Shown: piece after piece, positions 13,768-21,116 of the stretch
How positions within the stretch are numbered: position 1 is the stretch's first letter
How the letters are laid out: each line of letters opens with the position of its first letter
Notes under the pieces: generated by a model
Told to the model about the DNA's origin: nothing
The model's input: the letters and a program-made list of their open reading frames with translations, nothing else
Databases searched by the model: none
Made by a program: the position numbers and the translations under genes
Origin: Methanoculleus sp. UBA77
GTDB taxonomy: Archaea; Halobacteriota; Methanomicrobia; Methanomicrobiales; Methanoculleaceae
Length of the DNA: 21,602 bases
Direction: 5' to 3'
Assembly: GCA_002499455.1 (NCBI GenBank)
Contig: DALN01000141.1
Span: forward strand, 1,687 to 23,288

Positions 13768-14964
13768 TTAAGATCTCGGTGCCGGGATGATCCCGGCCTC
13801 CCGGTGCCTGTTCGCGATCTCATCGGCGAGCCGGTCCAGCGCCGCGAAGTCCTCCTCTTTCGGGAGGCCCTTGATGTAGACCGGGTTGAGCACCTCGACC
13901 TTGAGCCGGTCGAGCATCCCCGCCAGGGTATTGACGGTCTTGCCGCCCCAGCCGTAGGACCCGATCACCGACACATACCGGGTCTTCGGGCGGAGGAGGT
14001 TTGCGAGGTACGCCGCGTAGACCGCCTGGGGATGGGGGCCGAAGATGACCGTCGGGGTCGCGATCACGACCGTCGCCGCGTCCACGAGCGCCTTGGCGAG
14101 GTCGCCGATATCGGTCCGGGGCAGGTTGAAGGGCTCGACCTCGACGCCGCGCCGCATCAGGGCGTCGACGAAGTGGTCGACCATCGCCTGCGTGCTCCCG
14201 TGCATGGAGACATAGGGAAGGACCACGGTGTTCTTCACGTCGTCGCCCGTCCAGTCCCGGTAGGCGTCCATGATGAACGCCGGGTTGTCGTAGATCGGGC
14301 CGTGGCTCGGCGCGATCAGGTCGATCTGCCGGGTCGCGAGTTTTGCAAGGTGGGCTTTGATGCTCGACCGGAAGGGCATCATGATCTCGGCGTAGTAGCG
14401 TTTCGCCGACTCGTAGACCACGCCCTCGTCGGGGACATAGAGGGAGCTCGTCGCGTAGTGCGAGCCGAAGAGGTCGCAGGGGAAGAGGATCCGGTCCTCG
14501 GGGAGGTAGGAGAGCATCGTCTCCGGCCAGTGGACCCAGGGAGCGATGATGAACTCGAGCGTCTTTTCCCCCAGGGGGAGCGTATCGCCGTCGCCGATGG
14601 TGATGACCCGGTCGGGGTCGATGTGGAGGAGGTCGACGAGGAAGTCCCGGCATTTGGCGTTCGTCACGAGTTTCGCGCCATACCGGTCGAGGATCGCAGG
14701 TATCGACCCGGAGTGGTCCTGCTCGGCGTGGCTGGCGATGACGTAGTCGATCTTCTTAACGTCGAGGCTCTCCAGGTTCGCCACCAGTTCCCCGATCTTT
14801 GCCGGGTCGACGGTGTCGATCAGCGCTGTCTTCTCGCTGCCCCGGATGAGGTAACTGTTGTAGGTCGTCCCGTCGGGGAGCGGGATCAGTTCGTCGAAGA
14901 GCCGCCGGTCCCAGTCGATGGCCCCGACGGAGAAGACGCCCGGCACAATCTCACGTGCGGCCAT
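13768..14964 (-). CDS. fprA: F420H2 oxidase / flavodiiron protein FprA
   Basis: This 398-residue A-type flavodiiron protein reduces oxygen to water, in methanogens with reduced coenzyme F420 as donor. The N-terminal metallo-beta-lactamase-like domain holds the diiron ligands H79, E81, D83 and H84 (SHAEQDHSG), H145 (WVHWPETM), D164 (PCDLFGSH) and H221 (PSHGPIYD). The flavodoxin domain begins near residue 245 with the FMN-phosphate loop SMHGSTQAM, then ATPTVIFGPHP and GSYGWGGKTV. The start at 14964 is chosen because a GGAGG site lies 9 bases upstream; ATGs at 14970 and 14988 are less well placed. All ligands are present, so it should be active. It protects the anaerobe against oxygen. Rubredoxin at 16174 is a possible redox neighbour. 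Confidence 0.95.
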   Translation of the reverse strand: MAAREIVPGVFSVGAIDWDRRLFDELIPLPDGTTYNSYLIRGSEKTALIDTVDPAKIGELVANLESLDVKKIDYVIASHAEQDHSGSIPAILDRYGAKLVTNAKCRDFLVDLLHIDPDRVITIGDGDTLPLGEKTLEFIIAPWVHWPETMLSYLPEDRILFPCDLFGSHYATSSLYVPDEGVVYESAKRYYAEIMMPFRSSIKAHLAKLATRQIDLIAPSHGPIYDNPAFIMDAYRDWTGDDVKNTVVLPYVSMHGSTQAMVDHFVDALMRRGVEVEPFNLPRTDIGDLAKALVDAATVVIATPTVIFGPHPQAVYAAYLANLLRPKTRYVSVIGSYGWGGKTVNTLAGMLDRLKVEVLNPVYIKGLPKEEDFAALDRLADEIANRHREAGIIPAPRS

Positions 14965-15090
14965 ATCCATCAGCCTCCGCTGTTCCATGGTATACAGAGA
15001 TATCGGACATACGTTGCACTCCGTGGCCCCCGGCCTTTCCGGTGGGCCCTGATATGTCTATCCCGCCGGAACGCTGATAACGGTTTCGTC

Positions 15091-15795
15091 CTACCCCCCG
15101 CCGGGGAGGAGGGTGGTCTGCCCGCCTCCCCTCCTGACCTCGTTCGCGTAAAGGTGGGCCTGGCGGGTCGGCTCCGGGAGCCGGTAGCCCCGTGTCGTCG
15201 AAAGGACAAGGTCGACCGCGGCCTGGAGCCCGATCCGGTGCCCCACCGAGACGTAGACGGGCTTCGTCCTCGCTCTCGTCCGCACCGCCATCCCGATCGT
15301 CTCGGTGTCGCGGAGGATGGGGGCGGTCGACCCCCTGTCGGGCCCGGGCTCGGCCGCCGTCCCGGAAAGAAGGCTCTTTGCAACCCCGACGGTCGGCCGG
15401 TCGAGGAGGATGCCCATGTGGCTTGCGATCCCCAGGCCCCGGGGGTGGGCGATCCCCTGCCCGTCGAAGAAGATGACGTCCGGCTCGGACCGGAGCCGCC
15501 GGAACGCCTCAAGGAGCGCGGGCCCCTCCCGGAAGGAGAGGAGGCCGGGGATGTAGGGGAACTCTGTCACGATGGATGCCGCGACCCGCTCGACGACGGC
15601 GAGATCGGGGTAGCGGAGGGCGACGACGACCGCGTGGATCTCGTCCGACCCCCTCGCGTAGGAGGCGTCGGTCCCGGCGACGAGGGAGACCTCCCCCGGA
15701 TCGCCCGCGAGGCGGACCTGTCTCCGGAGCGTCTCCTGGAGGCGGATAGCCTCGCCCGGTGTCAGGTCGAAGGGGTGATTCTCGCTGATCTTCAT
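15091..15795 (-). CDS. nfi: Endonuclease V
   Basis: This 234-residue protein is endonuclease V, which cuts DNA (or RNA) near deaminated adenine (inosine). The active-site carboxylates are recognisable: D43 (AGTDASY), E90 (LLSFRE) and D111 (FFDGQGIAHPRGLG), along with the PYIPG wedge (80-84) that separates strands at the lesion and the later VGVAKS segment with K140. Length matches archaeal homologues. Its Gly-rich tail (RRGGGQTTLLPGGG) is unremarkable. It is monocistronic, with a TATA-like box at about 15843-15853 readable on the minus strand. Confidence 0.95.
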   Translation of the reverse strand: MKISENHPFDLTPGEAIRLQETLRRQVRLAGDPGEVSLVAGTDASYARGSDEIHAVVVALRYPDLAVVERVAASIVTEFPYIPGLLSFREGPALLEAFRRLRSEPDVIFFDGQGIAHPRGLGIASHMGILLDRPTVGVAKSLLSGTAAEPGPDRGSTAPILRDTETIGMAVRTRARTKPVYVSVGHRIGLQAAVDLVLSTTRGYRLPEPTRQAHLYANEVRRGGGQTTLLPGGG

Positions 15796-15842
15796 GAACG
15801 CCTCTCGTTGTTGGTTTAATCCCTGTCGTCCTATAGAACCAT

Positions 15843-15853
15843 TATACTATACT
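15843..15853. promoter_or_regulatory. TATA-like box between endonuclease V and the rubredoxin operon
   Basis: TATACTATACT is AT-rich and readable in both directions. On the minus strand it lies about 48-58 bases before the endonuclease V ATG, a suitable promoter distance. On the plus strand it would precede the frameshifted reading frame at 15911. Confidence 0.4.
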
Positions 15854-15910
15854 TTGCACGTAGCACCCTGCGGGTAAGAACGTGTGGCCCGGCAGAACCC
15901 ACTTCGCCAT

Positions 15911-16094
15911 GTGATTGCCATCGTGAGCGCGCTCGTTGGAGTGCTGGTCGCTTACGCCGCCCTCACGACTCCCGGCCTCTCCCTCCGCGGTCCGGGCCGG
16001 GGCCGCCATCGAGGATAACGGCGACCGCCGGGGGTCGACGGCCGGCGAAGAGAAGCCCCGCAAGCCGCTGGTGACCGGGCCCGGCGCCCCCTGA
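15911..16094 (+). pseudogene. Possible frameshifted small membrane protein
   Basis: From a GTG at 15911 the sequence encodes a hydrophobic helix (VIAIVSALVGVLVAYAALTT) and then drifts into a low-complexity Arg/Gly tail ending at 16016. One frame over, a soluble-looking acidic and Lys-rich tail (AAIEDNGDRRGS, then TAGEEKPRKPLVTG) runs from about 16002 to a stop at 16092-16094. A single frameshift joins them into a one-helix protein of about 60 residues. There is no ribosome binding site. This is a weak call; the rest of 15796-16164 holds only promoter-like elements. Confidence 0.2.
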
Positions 16095-16118
16095 CCCGGC
16101 CGGACCCCGGCTCCCGGG

Positions 16119-16131
16119 GTATTTTTATAGG
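16119..16131 (+). promoter_or_regulatory. TATA box for the rubredoxin operon
   Basis: GTATTTTTATAGG is an AT-rich box in a GC-rich setting, about 43-55 bases before the rubredoxin ATG. It predicts transcription start around 16152 and a leader of roughly 20 bases. Confidence 0.6.
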
Positions 16132-16173
16132 TGAAGGCCGGTTACGGCAGGTCACCTTCGGGACGTGAACGGT

Positions 16174-16377
16174 ATGGGACGATGGGTGTGCAGCGTCTGC
16201 GATTACGAGTATGTCGAGGAGGCCGGCGACCCCGCTGCCGGCATCCCTCCGGGAACGCGGTTTGAAGACCTCCCCGATGACTGGCGGTGTCCGGGCTGCC
16301 AGGTCGGGAAGGATGCGTTCGTCCGGGTCGACGGAGCGGGTGAACCGGAGGAGGTGAGCGAGGATGACTACCTCTGA
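16174..16377 (+). CDS. Rubredoxin
   Basis: This 67-residue protein is a rubredoxin, a small one-electron carrier with a single iron bound by four cysteines: C6 and C9 (VCSVCDYEY) and C39 and C42 (RCPGCQVGKDAF). The aromatic core (W4, Y11, Y13, W38) and the GDPAAGIPPGTRFEDLPDDW segment are canonical. A GTG at 16165 would add three residues; neither start has a clear ribosome binding site. An acidic tail (EPEEVSEDDYL) extends the usual 53-residue length. The gene overlaps the ThDP enzyme by 14 bases, which implies coupling and suggests the two proteins work together. Confidence 0.95.
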   Translation: MGRWVCSVCDYEYVEEAGDPAAGIPPGTRFEDLPDDWRCPGCQVGKDAFVRVDGAGEPEEVSEDDYL

Positions 16378-17977
16378 AGAACCCGGAACGACCGTGGCCG
16401 ACGTCCTGGTCGCGGAACTCGAGGCCTGGGGTGTCGACCTCTTCTTCGGTATCCCCGGCTCCTCGTCGCTCCCGCTCGTCGACGCCGTCAGGAGGAACAA
16501 GAACGTCCGCTACATCGTGGTCCGGCACGAGCAGACCGCGGCCCTCGCGGCCTCCGCCTACAACAAGTTCACGGGGAAGGTTGCGGTCTGCCTGACCATA
16601 GCCGGGCCGGGCGCGACGAACCTTGCGACCGGCCTCTATGACGCAAAGGAGGACCACGCGAGTGTCCTCTCCTTAAACGGCCAGGTGAAGACGCAATACG
16701 CCGGTCCCGGCGGCATCCAGGAGATCGACCAGGACGCCTTCTTCCGGCCCATCGCGGTCTTCAACAACACCGTCGCCGACCGGGCAACGGCAACGAAACT
16801 CCTCACCCGGGCGCTGCGCTACGCCATCATCGGCCGCGGCGTCGCACAGCTCTCGCTCCCGAACGATCTTCAGCGGGAGCCTCTCGACCCGGCCTACTGC
16901 ATGCGCGAGACCTGCCTTTCAGAGGTCCGGGCCGCCCCGACCGACGAGGCGGTCCGGGCCGCGGCGGAGGCGATCGATGCCGCCGCCCGCCCGGTCATCC
17001 TCGCGGGCTTCGGGGCGATGAACGCGGCCGGTGCGGTCCTTGACCTCGCGAAGACGCTTCAGGCGCCGATCGTCACCACCTTCCGGGCGAAAGGCATCCT
17101 CCCCGACGAGAACGAGTGGATGGCGGGGGTGCACGGGCCGCTCGGCACGCCGCATGCCCGCTCGCTCGTCGCGGCCTCAGACCTCGTGATCGCCTGCGGC
17201 GCGAGTTTCTCCGACCTCACCGGGATCCCGGCCGAGAAACCGGCTGTCCAGATCGATATCGACCCGCTCCAGCTCGGGAAGCACCCCCTTGCCGCGGGGG
17301 TCTGGGGCGACTGCGCCACCGCTCTCCCCCGGATCATTGAGCGGGTCCGGCCGCGGGAGGACGCCGGGACCCGGGCGTGGCTTGCCGGGCAGAGGCGGGA
17401 GTGGTTCGAGCGGCTCGACCGGGAGGCCGATCCGAAGGCCGTGCCGCTCCGTCCGCCGTTCATCATGAAGGTCCTCTCCGAGACCCTGCCGGAGGACGCT
17501 CTCATCTCCCTCGACGTCGGGGAGAACCAGTGGTGGTTCGGGCGGAACTTCCGGATGAAGCGGCAGCGGTTCGCGATGTCGGGCTATCTCGGGACGATGG
17601 GGTTTGGGCTCCCCGGGGCGATCGCGGCGAAACTCGCCTACCCCGATGCGACCGTCGTCTGCATCACCGGTGACGGGGGCTTTGCGATGGTCATGGCCGA
17701 CTTCGTCACGGCGGTGAAATACGATCTTCCGATGACCGTCCTCGTCTTCAACAACCACGAGCTTGCCATGATCCGCGAAGAGCAGCGGGAGGCGGACTAC
17801 CCGGCCTACGGCACCGACCTCTTCAACCCTGACTTCGCCGCGTACGCGGAGGCCTGCGGCGGCGCCGGGATACGGGTGGCGAGACCGGAGGACCTCCGGG
17901 ATGCCGTCCTCCATGCATTGCGGATGGACCGGCCCGTCGTCGTCGATATCGAGACCGATCCGAAGCGATTCGGGTGA
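16364..17977 (+). CDS. ThDP-dependent enzyme, pyruvate oxidase / acetolactate synthase family
   Basis: This 537-residue protein has the three-domain ThDP-enzyme plan. The catalytic glutamate is E56 (VRHEQTAALAA), the pyrimidine-domain motif is AGPGATNLATGLYDA, and the ThDP/Mg motif runs from GDG at 436-438 to NN at 463-464. The wording GLYDAKEDHASVLSLNGQV and the EIDQDAFF segment resemble pyruvate oxidases (PoxB, Lactobacillus POX) more than biosynthetic acetolactate synthase. C-terminally it lacks PoxB's membrane-binding peptide. No ilvN-like regulatory subunit follows. The 14-base overlap with rubredoxin suggests that electrons from the 2-oxoacid pass to rubredoxin, which is inference. Substrate could be pyruvate, sulfopyruvate or another 2-oxoacid. 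Confidence 0.85.
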   Translation: MTTSEEPGTTVADVLVAELEAWGVDLFFGIPGSSSLPLVDAVRRNKNVRYIVVRHEQTAALAASAYNKFTGKVAVCLTIAGPGATNLATGLYDAKEDHASVLSLNGQVKTQYAGPGGIQEIDQDAFFRPIAVFNNTVADRATATKLLTRALRYAIIGRGVAQLSLPNDLQREPLDPAYCMRETCLSEVRAAPTDEAVRAAAEAIDAAARPVILAGFGAMNAAGAVLDLAKTLQAPIVTTFRAKGILPDENEWMAGVHGPLGTPHARSLVAASDLVIACGASFSDLTGIPAEKPAVQIDIDPLQLGKHPLAAGVWGDCATALPRIIERVRPREDAGTRAWLAGQRREWFERLDREADPKAVPLRPPFIMKVLSETLPEDALISLDVGENQWWFGRNFRMKRQRFAMSGYLGTMGFGLPGAIAAKLAYPDATVVCITGDGGFAMVMADFVTAVKYDLPMTVLVFNNHELAMIREEQREADYPAYGTDLFNPDFAAYAEACGGAGIRVARPEDLRDAVLHALRMDRPVVVDIETDPKRFG

Positions 17978-17993
17978 GCGGCCTGCCTCTCCG

Positions 17994-18007
17994 AAATATA
18001 TAAATGG
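17994..18007 (+). promoter_or_regulatory. Strong BRE/TATA promoter without an evident downstream gene
   Basis: AAATATATAAATGG, preceded by TCCG, is the best archaeal BRE-TATA match in the window. The A-rich BRE on the left orients it to the plus strand. Transcription should start near 18028, where no protein gene is evident. Confidence 0.6.
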
Positions 18008-18027
18008 TTACCCCGGTATGGAGTTCC

Positions 18028-18216
18028 GAGGGTAAATGTGAAGGTCATGGTGCGGGTGCTCGCCCGCACCGGACACGCGCGGACTCCGGATCTCGGTCCG
18101 GGGAGGAGGATCAGTCTTCTTCTGTCTTCTCCACGCCAGGGGCTTCCGGGTGCCCGCCTGAGGCGGCGGGCATCCGGGGCAGAGATGGATCCGGTCCATC
18201 GCTCTTCTCTTCTAAG
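18028..18216 (+). ncRNA. Candidate structured non-coding RNA
   Basis: Downstream of the orphan promoter are four hairpins in order: an 8-pair stem at 18049-18070 (GGTGCGGG with CCCGCACC), a smaller stem at 18084-18103 (core CCGGA with TCCGG), a 13-pair stem at 18146-18177 with one G-U pair, and a 6-pair stem at 18184-18200 (GATGGA with TCCATC). The first three have six-base loops. A pyrimidine-rich tail (GCTCTTCTCTTCT) follows and could terminate transcription. I see no SRP RNA, RNase P or C/D box signature. GC-rich DNA forms hairpins easily, so this is only a candidate. Confidence 0.35.
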
Positions 18217-18223
18217 AACGGGG

Positions 18224-18967
18224 TTATTCCTCGGTGAGGTAATCGTAGAGGTACGCGGCGAGGACCGCACCGACGATCGGACCGATGATGTAGATCGGGA
18301 AGAACGCCCAGAGGTTCTGGCCGGCAAGCAGCCAGTCGCCGAGGTACGGCCCGAACGTACGGGCGGGGTTCAGCGACGCCCCGGTCAGGTTCCCTGTCGT
18401 CGTGATGATCCCCGCGACCGCGAGGCCCACCATCAGGCCGGCAAAGCCCGGCGTGGCCCGTTCGTCGACGGCGACGCCCATGATGACGAGCATCAGGAGG
18501 AACGTTCCGATCGCCTCGATGACGATCGCCTGCAGGTAGCCGATACCGGCAAACGGGGCCGTCGCCCCGAGCCCCCCGATCGTGACGGCATCCGGGCCGA
18601 TGACCCAGGCCAGGAGCAGGCTTGCGGCGGCCGCGCCGACGAGTTGGGCGGCGATATACGGGACGACGTCCCGGCCGGGGAGCCGGCGGGTCGCAAAGAG
18701 GGCTATCGTCACCGCCGGGTTGATGTGGCAGCCCGATATCCGCCCGAGGGCGTAGATCGACCCGGCGATGGCGATACCGAAGGCAAGTCCTATGGCGAGC
18801 CAGTCGCCGAGCCCCCCGAGCGCCCCGATCCCTATGTTGAAGGGGGTCGACGGGGTGGTCCCTGAAGCAAGCATCAGCGTAACGATCGCGGCGCCGGTAC
18901 CGAAGAAGACAAGGATGAACATCCCGACGGCTTCGGCGACGCATCGTTTTCCAAGGGATATGGTCAT
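18224..18967 (-). CDS. aqpM: Aquaporin (AqpM-like major intrinsic protein)
   Basis: This 247-residue protein is a water/glycerol channel of the MIP family. Six membrane helices and both half-helix signatures are present: HINPAV (NPA at 83-85) and ASLNPAR (NPA at 200-202), with R203 of the selectivity filter. Length matches the archaeal AqpM of Methanothermobacter, and GCHINPAVT is close to it. It probably carries water and small neutral solutes for osmotic adjustment. The start is well supported by a GGTGA ribosome binding site 5 bases before the ATG. The C-terminus ends YLYDYLTEE. It follows the DUF2193-DUF2180 pair on the same strand, separated by a hairpin with a T run. Confidence 0.95.
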   Translation of the reverse strand: MTISLGKRCVAEAVGMFILVFFGTGAAIVTLMLASGTTPSTPFNIGIGALGGLGDWLAIGLAFGIAIAGSIYALGRISGCHINPAVTIALFATRRLPGRDVVPYIAAQLVGAAAASLLLAWVIGPDAVTIGGLGATAPFAGIGYLQAIVIEAIGTFLLMLVIMGVAVDERATPGFAGLMVGLAVAGIITTTGNLTGASLNPARTFGPYLGDWLLAGQNLWAFFPIYIIGPIVGAVLAAYLYDYLTEE

Positions 18968-19006
18968 GGTTTCACCAGTACATGAGATACTTTTTCATGA
19001 AGCCTG

Positions 19007-19020
19007 GCCCAAAAAAGGGC
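19007..19020 (-). terminator. Hairpin with T-run after the DUF2180 gene
   Basis: On the minus strand GCCC-TTTTTT-GGGC follows the DUF2180 stop codon by about 11 bases. The six T residues form the loop. It may end the DUF2193-DUF2180 transcript before the aquaporin gene. Confidence 0.4.
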
Positions 19021-19031
19021 TTTAAGTGCTT

Positions 19032-19241
19032 TTACTTTGCATACAGGGCGTTATAGCACTCGGGACAGAGGATCCTCGGCAGCGGAGTCTTCACGCGCTT
19101 GCTGGGGAGCGGGTAGCCGCCCTCCCAGACATCGATGTCCTTTCGGATGATGTGATCCATGCAGAGTCCCATGCCGCAGACGATGCAGATCGCCACCGCC
19201 TCGCTATCTTTCCCGTCAAGGGCGCAGTAGTAGCACTTCAT
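19032..19241 (-). CDS. DUF2180 family zinc-ribbon-like protein
   Basis: This 69-residue protein matches the archaeal DUF2180 family: it opens MKCYYCALDGKDSEAVAICI, then VCGMGLCMDH, and ends with a LCPECYN motif. Cysteines at 3, 6, 19, 22, 27, 59 and 62 and His30 fall in CxxC-type pairs that could bind one or two zinc ions. It begins 4 bases after the DUF2193 gene ends, so the two form an operon. Such small zinc ribbons often bind nucleic acids or partner proteins; the function is unknown. Confidence 0.88.
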   Translation of the reverse strand: MKCYYCALDGKDSEAVAICIVCGMGLCMDHIIRKDIDVWEGGYPLPSKRVKTPLPRILCPECYNALYAK

Positions 19242-19245
19242 GGCT

Positions 19246-20745
19246 TTAGACCGCCTCTCTCCACTGGCAGTACTGGTGCCGCATATCGACCAGGCACGCA
19301 GAGGCGCAGTTCTTGCAGGCCCGCACCGGGGCGGCCGCCGTCTCCTTCTCGAGAGCGATGATGTTCGTCATCATCGTCGCGGTCACCGGCTCGCTCGTCA
19401 GGAGGCACGGGTAGTCGGCAAGGCTCATCAGGGCGGCGAACCGGACGGTTATCGCGCAGGCCGCGTAGACATACCGCTGCGGGTTCATCAGCACCTCGTT
19501 CTTGCTGATGGGCGAGAGGTCGACGGGGTACTTGCCGACCATGGGGACCAGTTCCTCACCGGACCCGTTCCGCATCCGCTGTGCCTTGTCGAGGATCTTC
19601 CACCCGCGGTAGATCATGTCCATGAAGTCGCAGTTGTGGAGCTCTGCCGCCGCGCCCCGGGACGGGTAGAGCTGGACGTAGTTGTGGAACCTCCTCGTGA
19701 GCAGGTCGACGACCATGGGGGCGTTGAATCCGTCGAGCTGGAGGAGGTACTCGGTTGCGGCGGCAGACGACCCGGTCGCGACCGCGAGGACGTCCCAGTA
19801 ACTCTTGTAGGAGTCGAGCGATCTCCGCAGCGAAGACTCCATCACGTCGGTGACCGCCTCGATCGTCGCCATGACGACGTCGTCCTTGCACATGTTGAAG
19901 GTCGTCTGCGCGATGTGGTGGGAGACATCGCCGACGCTGTAGGCCGGGATGGTCAGGATGTTGCCGTAGTGGACGCCGTCGTCGATTGCGGCCTTGATCG
20001 TCTTTTCCATGCGGCGCCGGTACTCGCTCATGTACTTCCGCTGGTCAAAGGAGGTCATCCCGGCATCATCCATCAACTCCGCCTGGGTGTTGACGGGATC
20101 GAGGTAGAGTTTCTGCATGGTCGCGATCTCTTTTGCCGTCGCCTCGGCGGTGGTGGCTCCTGCCTCGAGGGCGTGGGAGAAGTGCTCTCCAAAGCCGTAG
20201 GAGGTGTTCATGCCCCATGACTTGGCGGCGAGGATCGCCCGCTTGTGCTCGACCGGTATATCGGTCTTCTGCAGCACCCGGTTCACCACGTTGCTCGTGC
20301 TTCCCGGGATCAGCGCAAAGTCGACGACGCAGGTCGGACCGTAGAACCCGCCGTAGTGCCGCACCGCCTCAAGGCCGATCAGGGACTCCGCATCCGCGAT
20401 CGCCTGCGCAAAGGCGTCGACGCTCTTCGCGAACGCCTCGTCCTGCTCCTTCAGGACTTCGAGGATCACGGGCGTCTGGTAGTGCTCGACGAACGGGTCG
20501 TCTTCGGGGCGGACGGTCGTTGTGAGGCCATTTAAGACCTCGTAATGCGAGACCACCGAGTTTTTGTGGAGGTCGATGACTGCCTGGCTCTGGTTCCCGA
20601 TCGCCGTCATCTTCTTCGCCACGTCGACGTAGGGTTTCGTGTCCTTGATGACGAACTTCTTGCCGCGTTTTGCCTTTACCGTCTCCACGTCCGCCCGCTG
20701 GGCGGCCATGGCCTCGTTTATCATCTTCTCGTAGAGTTCTCTCAT
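19246..20745 (-). CDS. DUF2193 family methanogen protein
   Basis: This 499-residue protein matches the uncharacterised, methanogen-associated DUF2193 family. The ATG at 20745 has an AGGTGATT ribosome binding site 4 bases upstream, better than the GTG at 20754. It is mostly helical and soluble. Features include a conserved-looking GLEAVRHYGGFYGPTCVVDF segment near 130, a GMNTSYGFGEHFSHALE segment near 198, and a C-terminal cysteine cluster CKNCASACLVDMRHQYCQW (about 476-494). The latter might bind metal. DUF2180 follows 4 bases later. I recall the two families being neighbours in other methanogens, suggesting a joint role. No catalytic motif is recognised. Confidence 0.88.
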   Translation of the reverse strand: MRELYEKMINEAMAAQRADVETVKAKRGKKFVIKDTKPYVDVAKKMTAIGNQSQAVIDLHKNSVVSHYEVLNGLTTTVRPEDDPFVEHYQTPVILEVLKEQDEAFAKSVDAFAQAIADAESLIGLEAVRHYGGFYGPTCVVDFALIPGSTSNVVNRVLQKTDIPVEHKRAILAAKSWGMNTSYGFGEHFSHALEAGATTAEATAKEIATMQKLYLDPVNTQAELMDDAGMTSFDQRKYMSEYRRRMEKTIKAAIDDGVHYGNILTIPAYSVGDVSHHIAQTTFNMCKDDVVMATIEAVTDVMESSLRRSLDSYKSYWDVLAVATGSSAAATEYLLQLDGFNAPMVVDLLTRRFHNYVQLYPSRGAAAELHNCDFMDMIYRGWKILDKAQRMRNGSGEELVPMVGKYPVDLSPISKNEVLMNPQRYVYAACAITVRFAALMSLADYPCLLTSEPVTATMMTNIIALEKETAAAPVRACKNCASACLVDMRHQYCQWREAV

Positions 20746-21066
20746 ACCAATCACCTGTATTGTCCTGCCGCCCGATCATCCGGCGGCATGTTCGGAGAAG
20801 CAATGCTTGCGGCGGTCCTTCGCGGACTCGCCGGGTCTCGCGGTACTACTCGGGGGGACAGAGCGTGCGGGCGGCGGATCTCTGGCGGGCCATGAGAGCG
20901 TGATGAACGGTTGATGAAGAATACTTGAATGGAGGATACTGCGGGCCGCTGCCGGTCCCTCCACACTCTATCCAGCTTCGATTCTCTGTTAGAGATTCGT
21001 CAATCGGCGTACTGGGTTGTCCTCGCATATATCTGTTGTGTCGTCCGCCGGAACCGGCCTCCGGGT
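20746..21066. other. Gap between FEN-1 and DUF2193 genes, with a hairpin in the DUF2193 leader
   Basis: No convincing gene lies here. GCCGCC (20767-20772) and GGCGGC (20782-20787) form a hairpin just upstream of the DUF2193 ribosome binding site, and an 11-base dyad AAGCAATGCTT is at 20798-20808. A TATA-like CATATA at about 21028 is far from the DUF2193 ATG on the minus strand, so its promoter is not clearly placed. Confidence 0.35.
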
Positions 21067-21106
21067 AAAAAAGAGCCTGTATCGGGCTATCGGCAGTATC
21101 CTGCCG
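21067..21106 (-). terminator. Terminator after FEN-1
   Basis: On the minus strand the FEN-1 stop is followed by a perfect six-pair hairpin (CGGCAG, GATA, CTGCCG at 21091-21106), then AGCC-GGCT (21074-21088) and the T run CTTTTTTA (21067-21072). This is a good terminator. Confidence 0.6.
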
Positions 21107-21116
21107 TTTCCTCTGA

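Noticed and set aside
16364..17977. Biosynthetic acetolactate synthase (ilvB)
   Set aside because: No ilvN partner or ilvC follows, the sequence wording is closer to pyruvate oxidase, and the gene is coupled to rubredoxin. It cannot be fully excluded without a tree.
18038..18865. 275-codon plus-strand frame after the orphan promoter
   Set aside because: Most of it is antisense to the aquaporin gene and has Arg/Asp-rich shadow composition. Only the promoter and hairpins are kept, as a candidate ncRNA.
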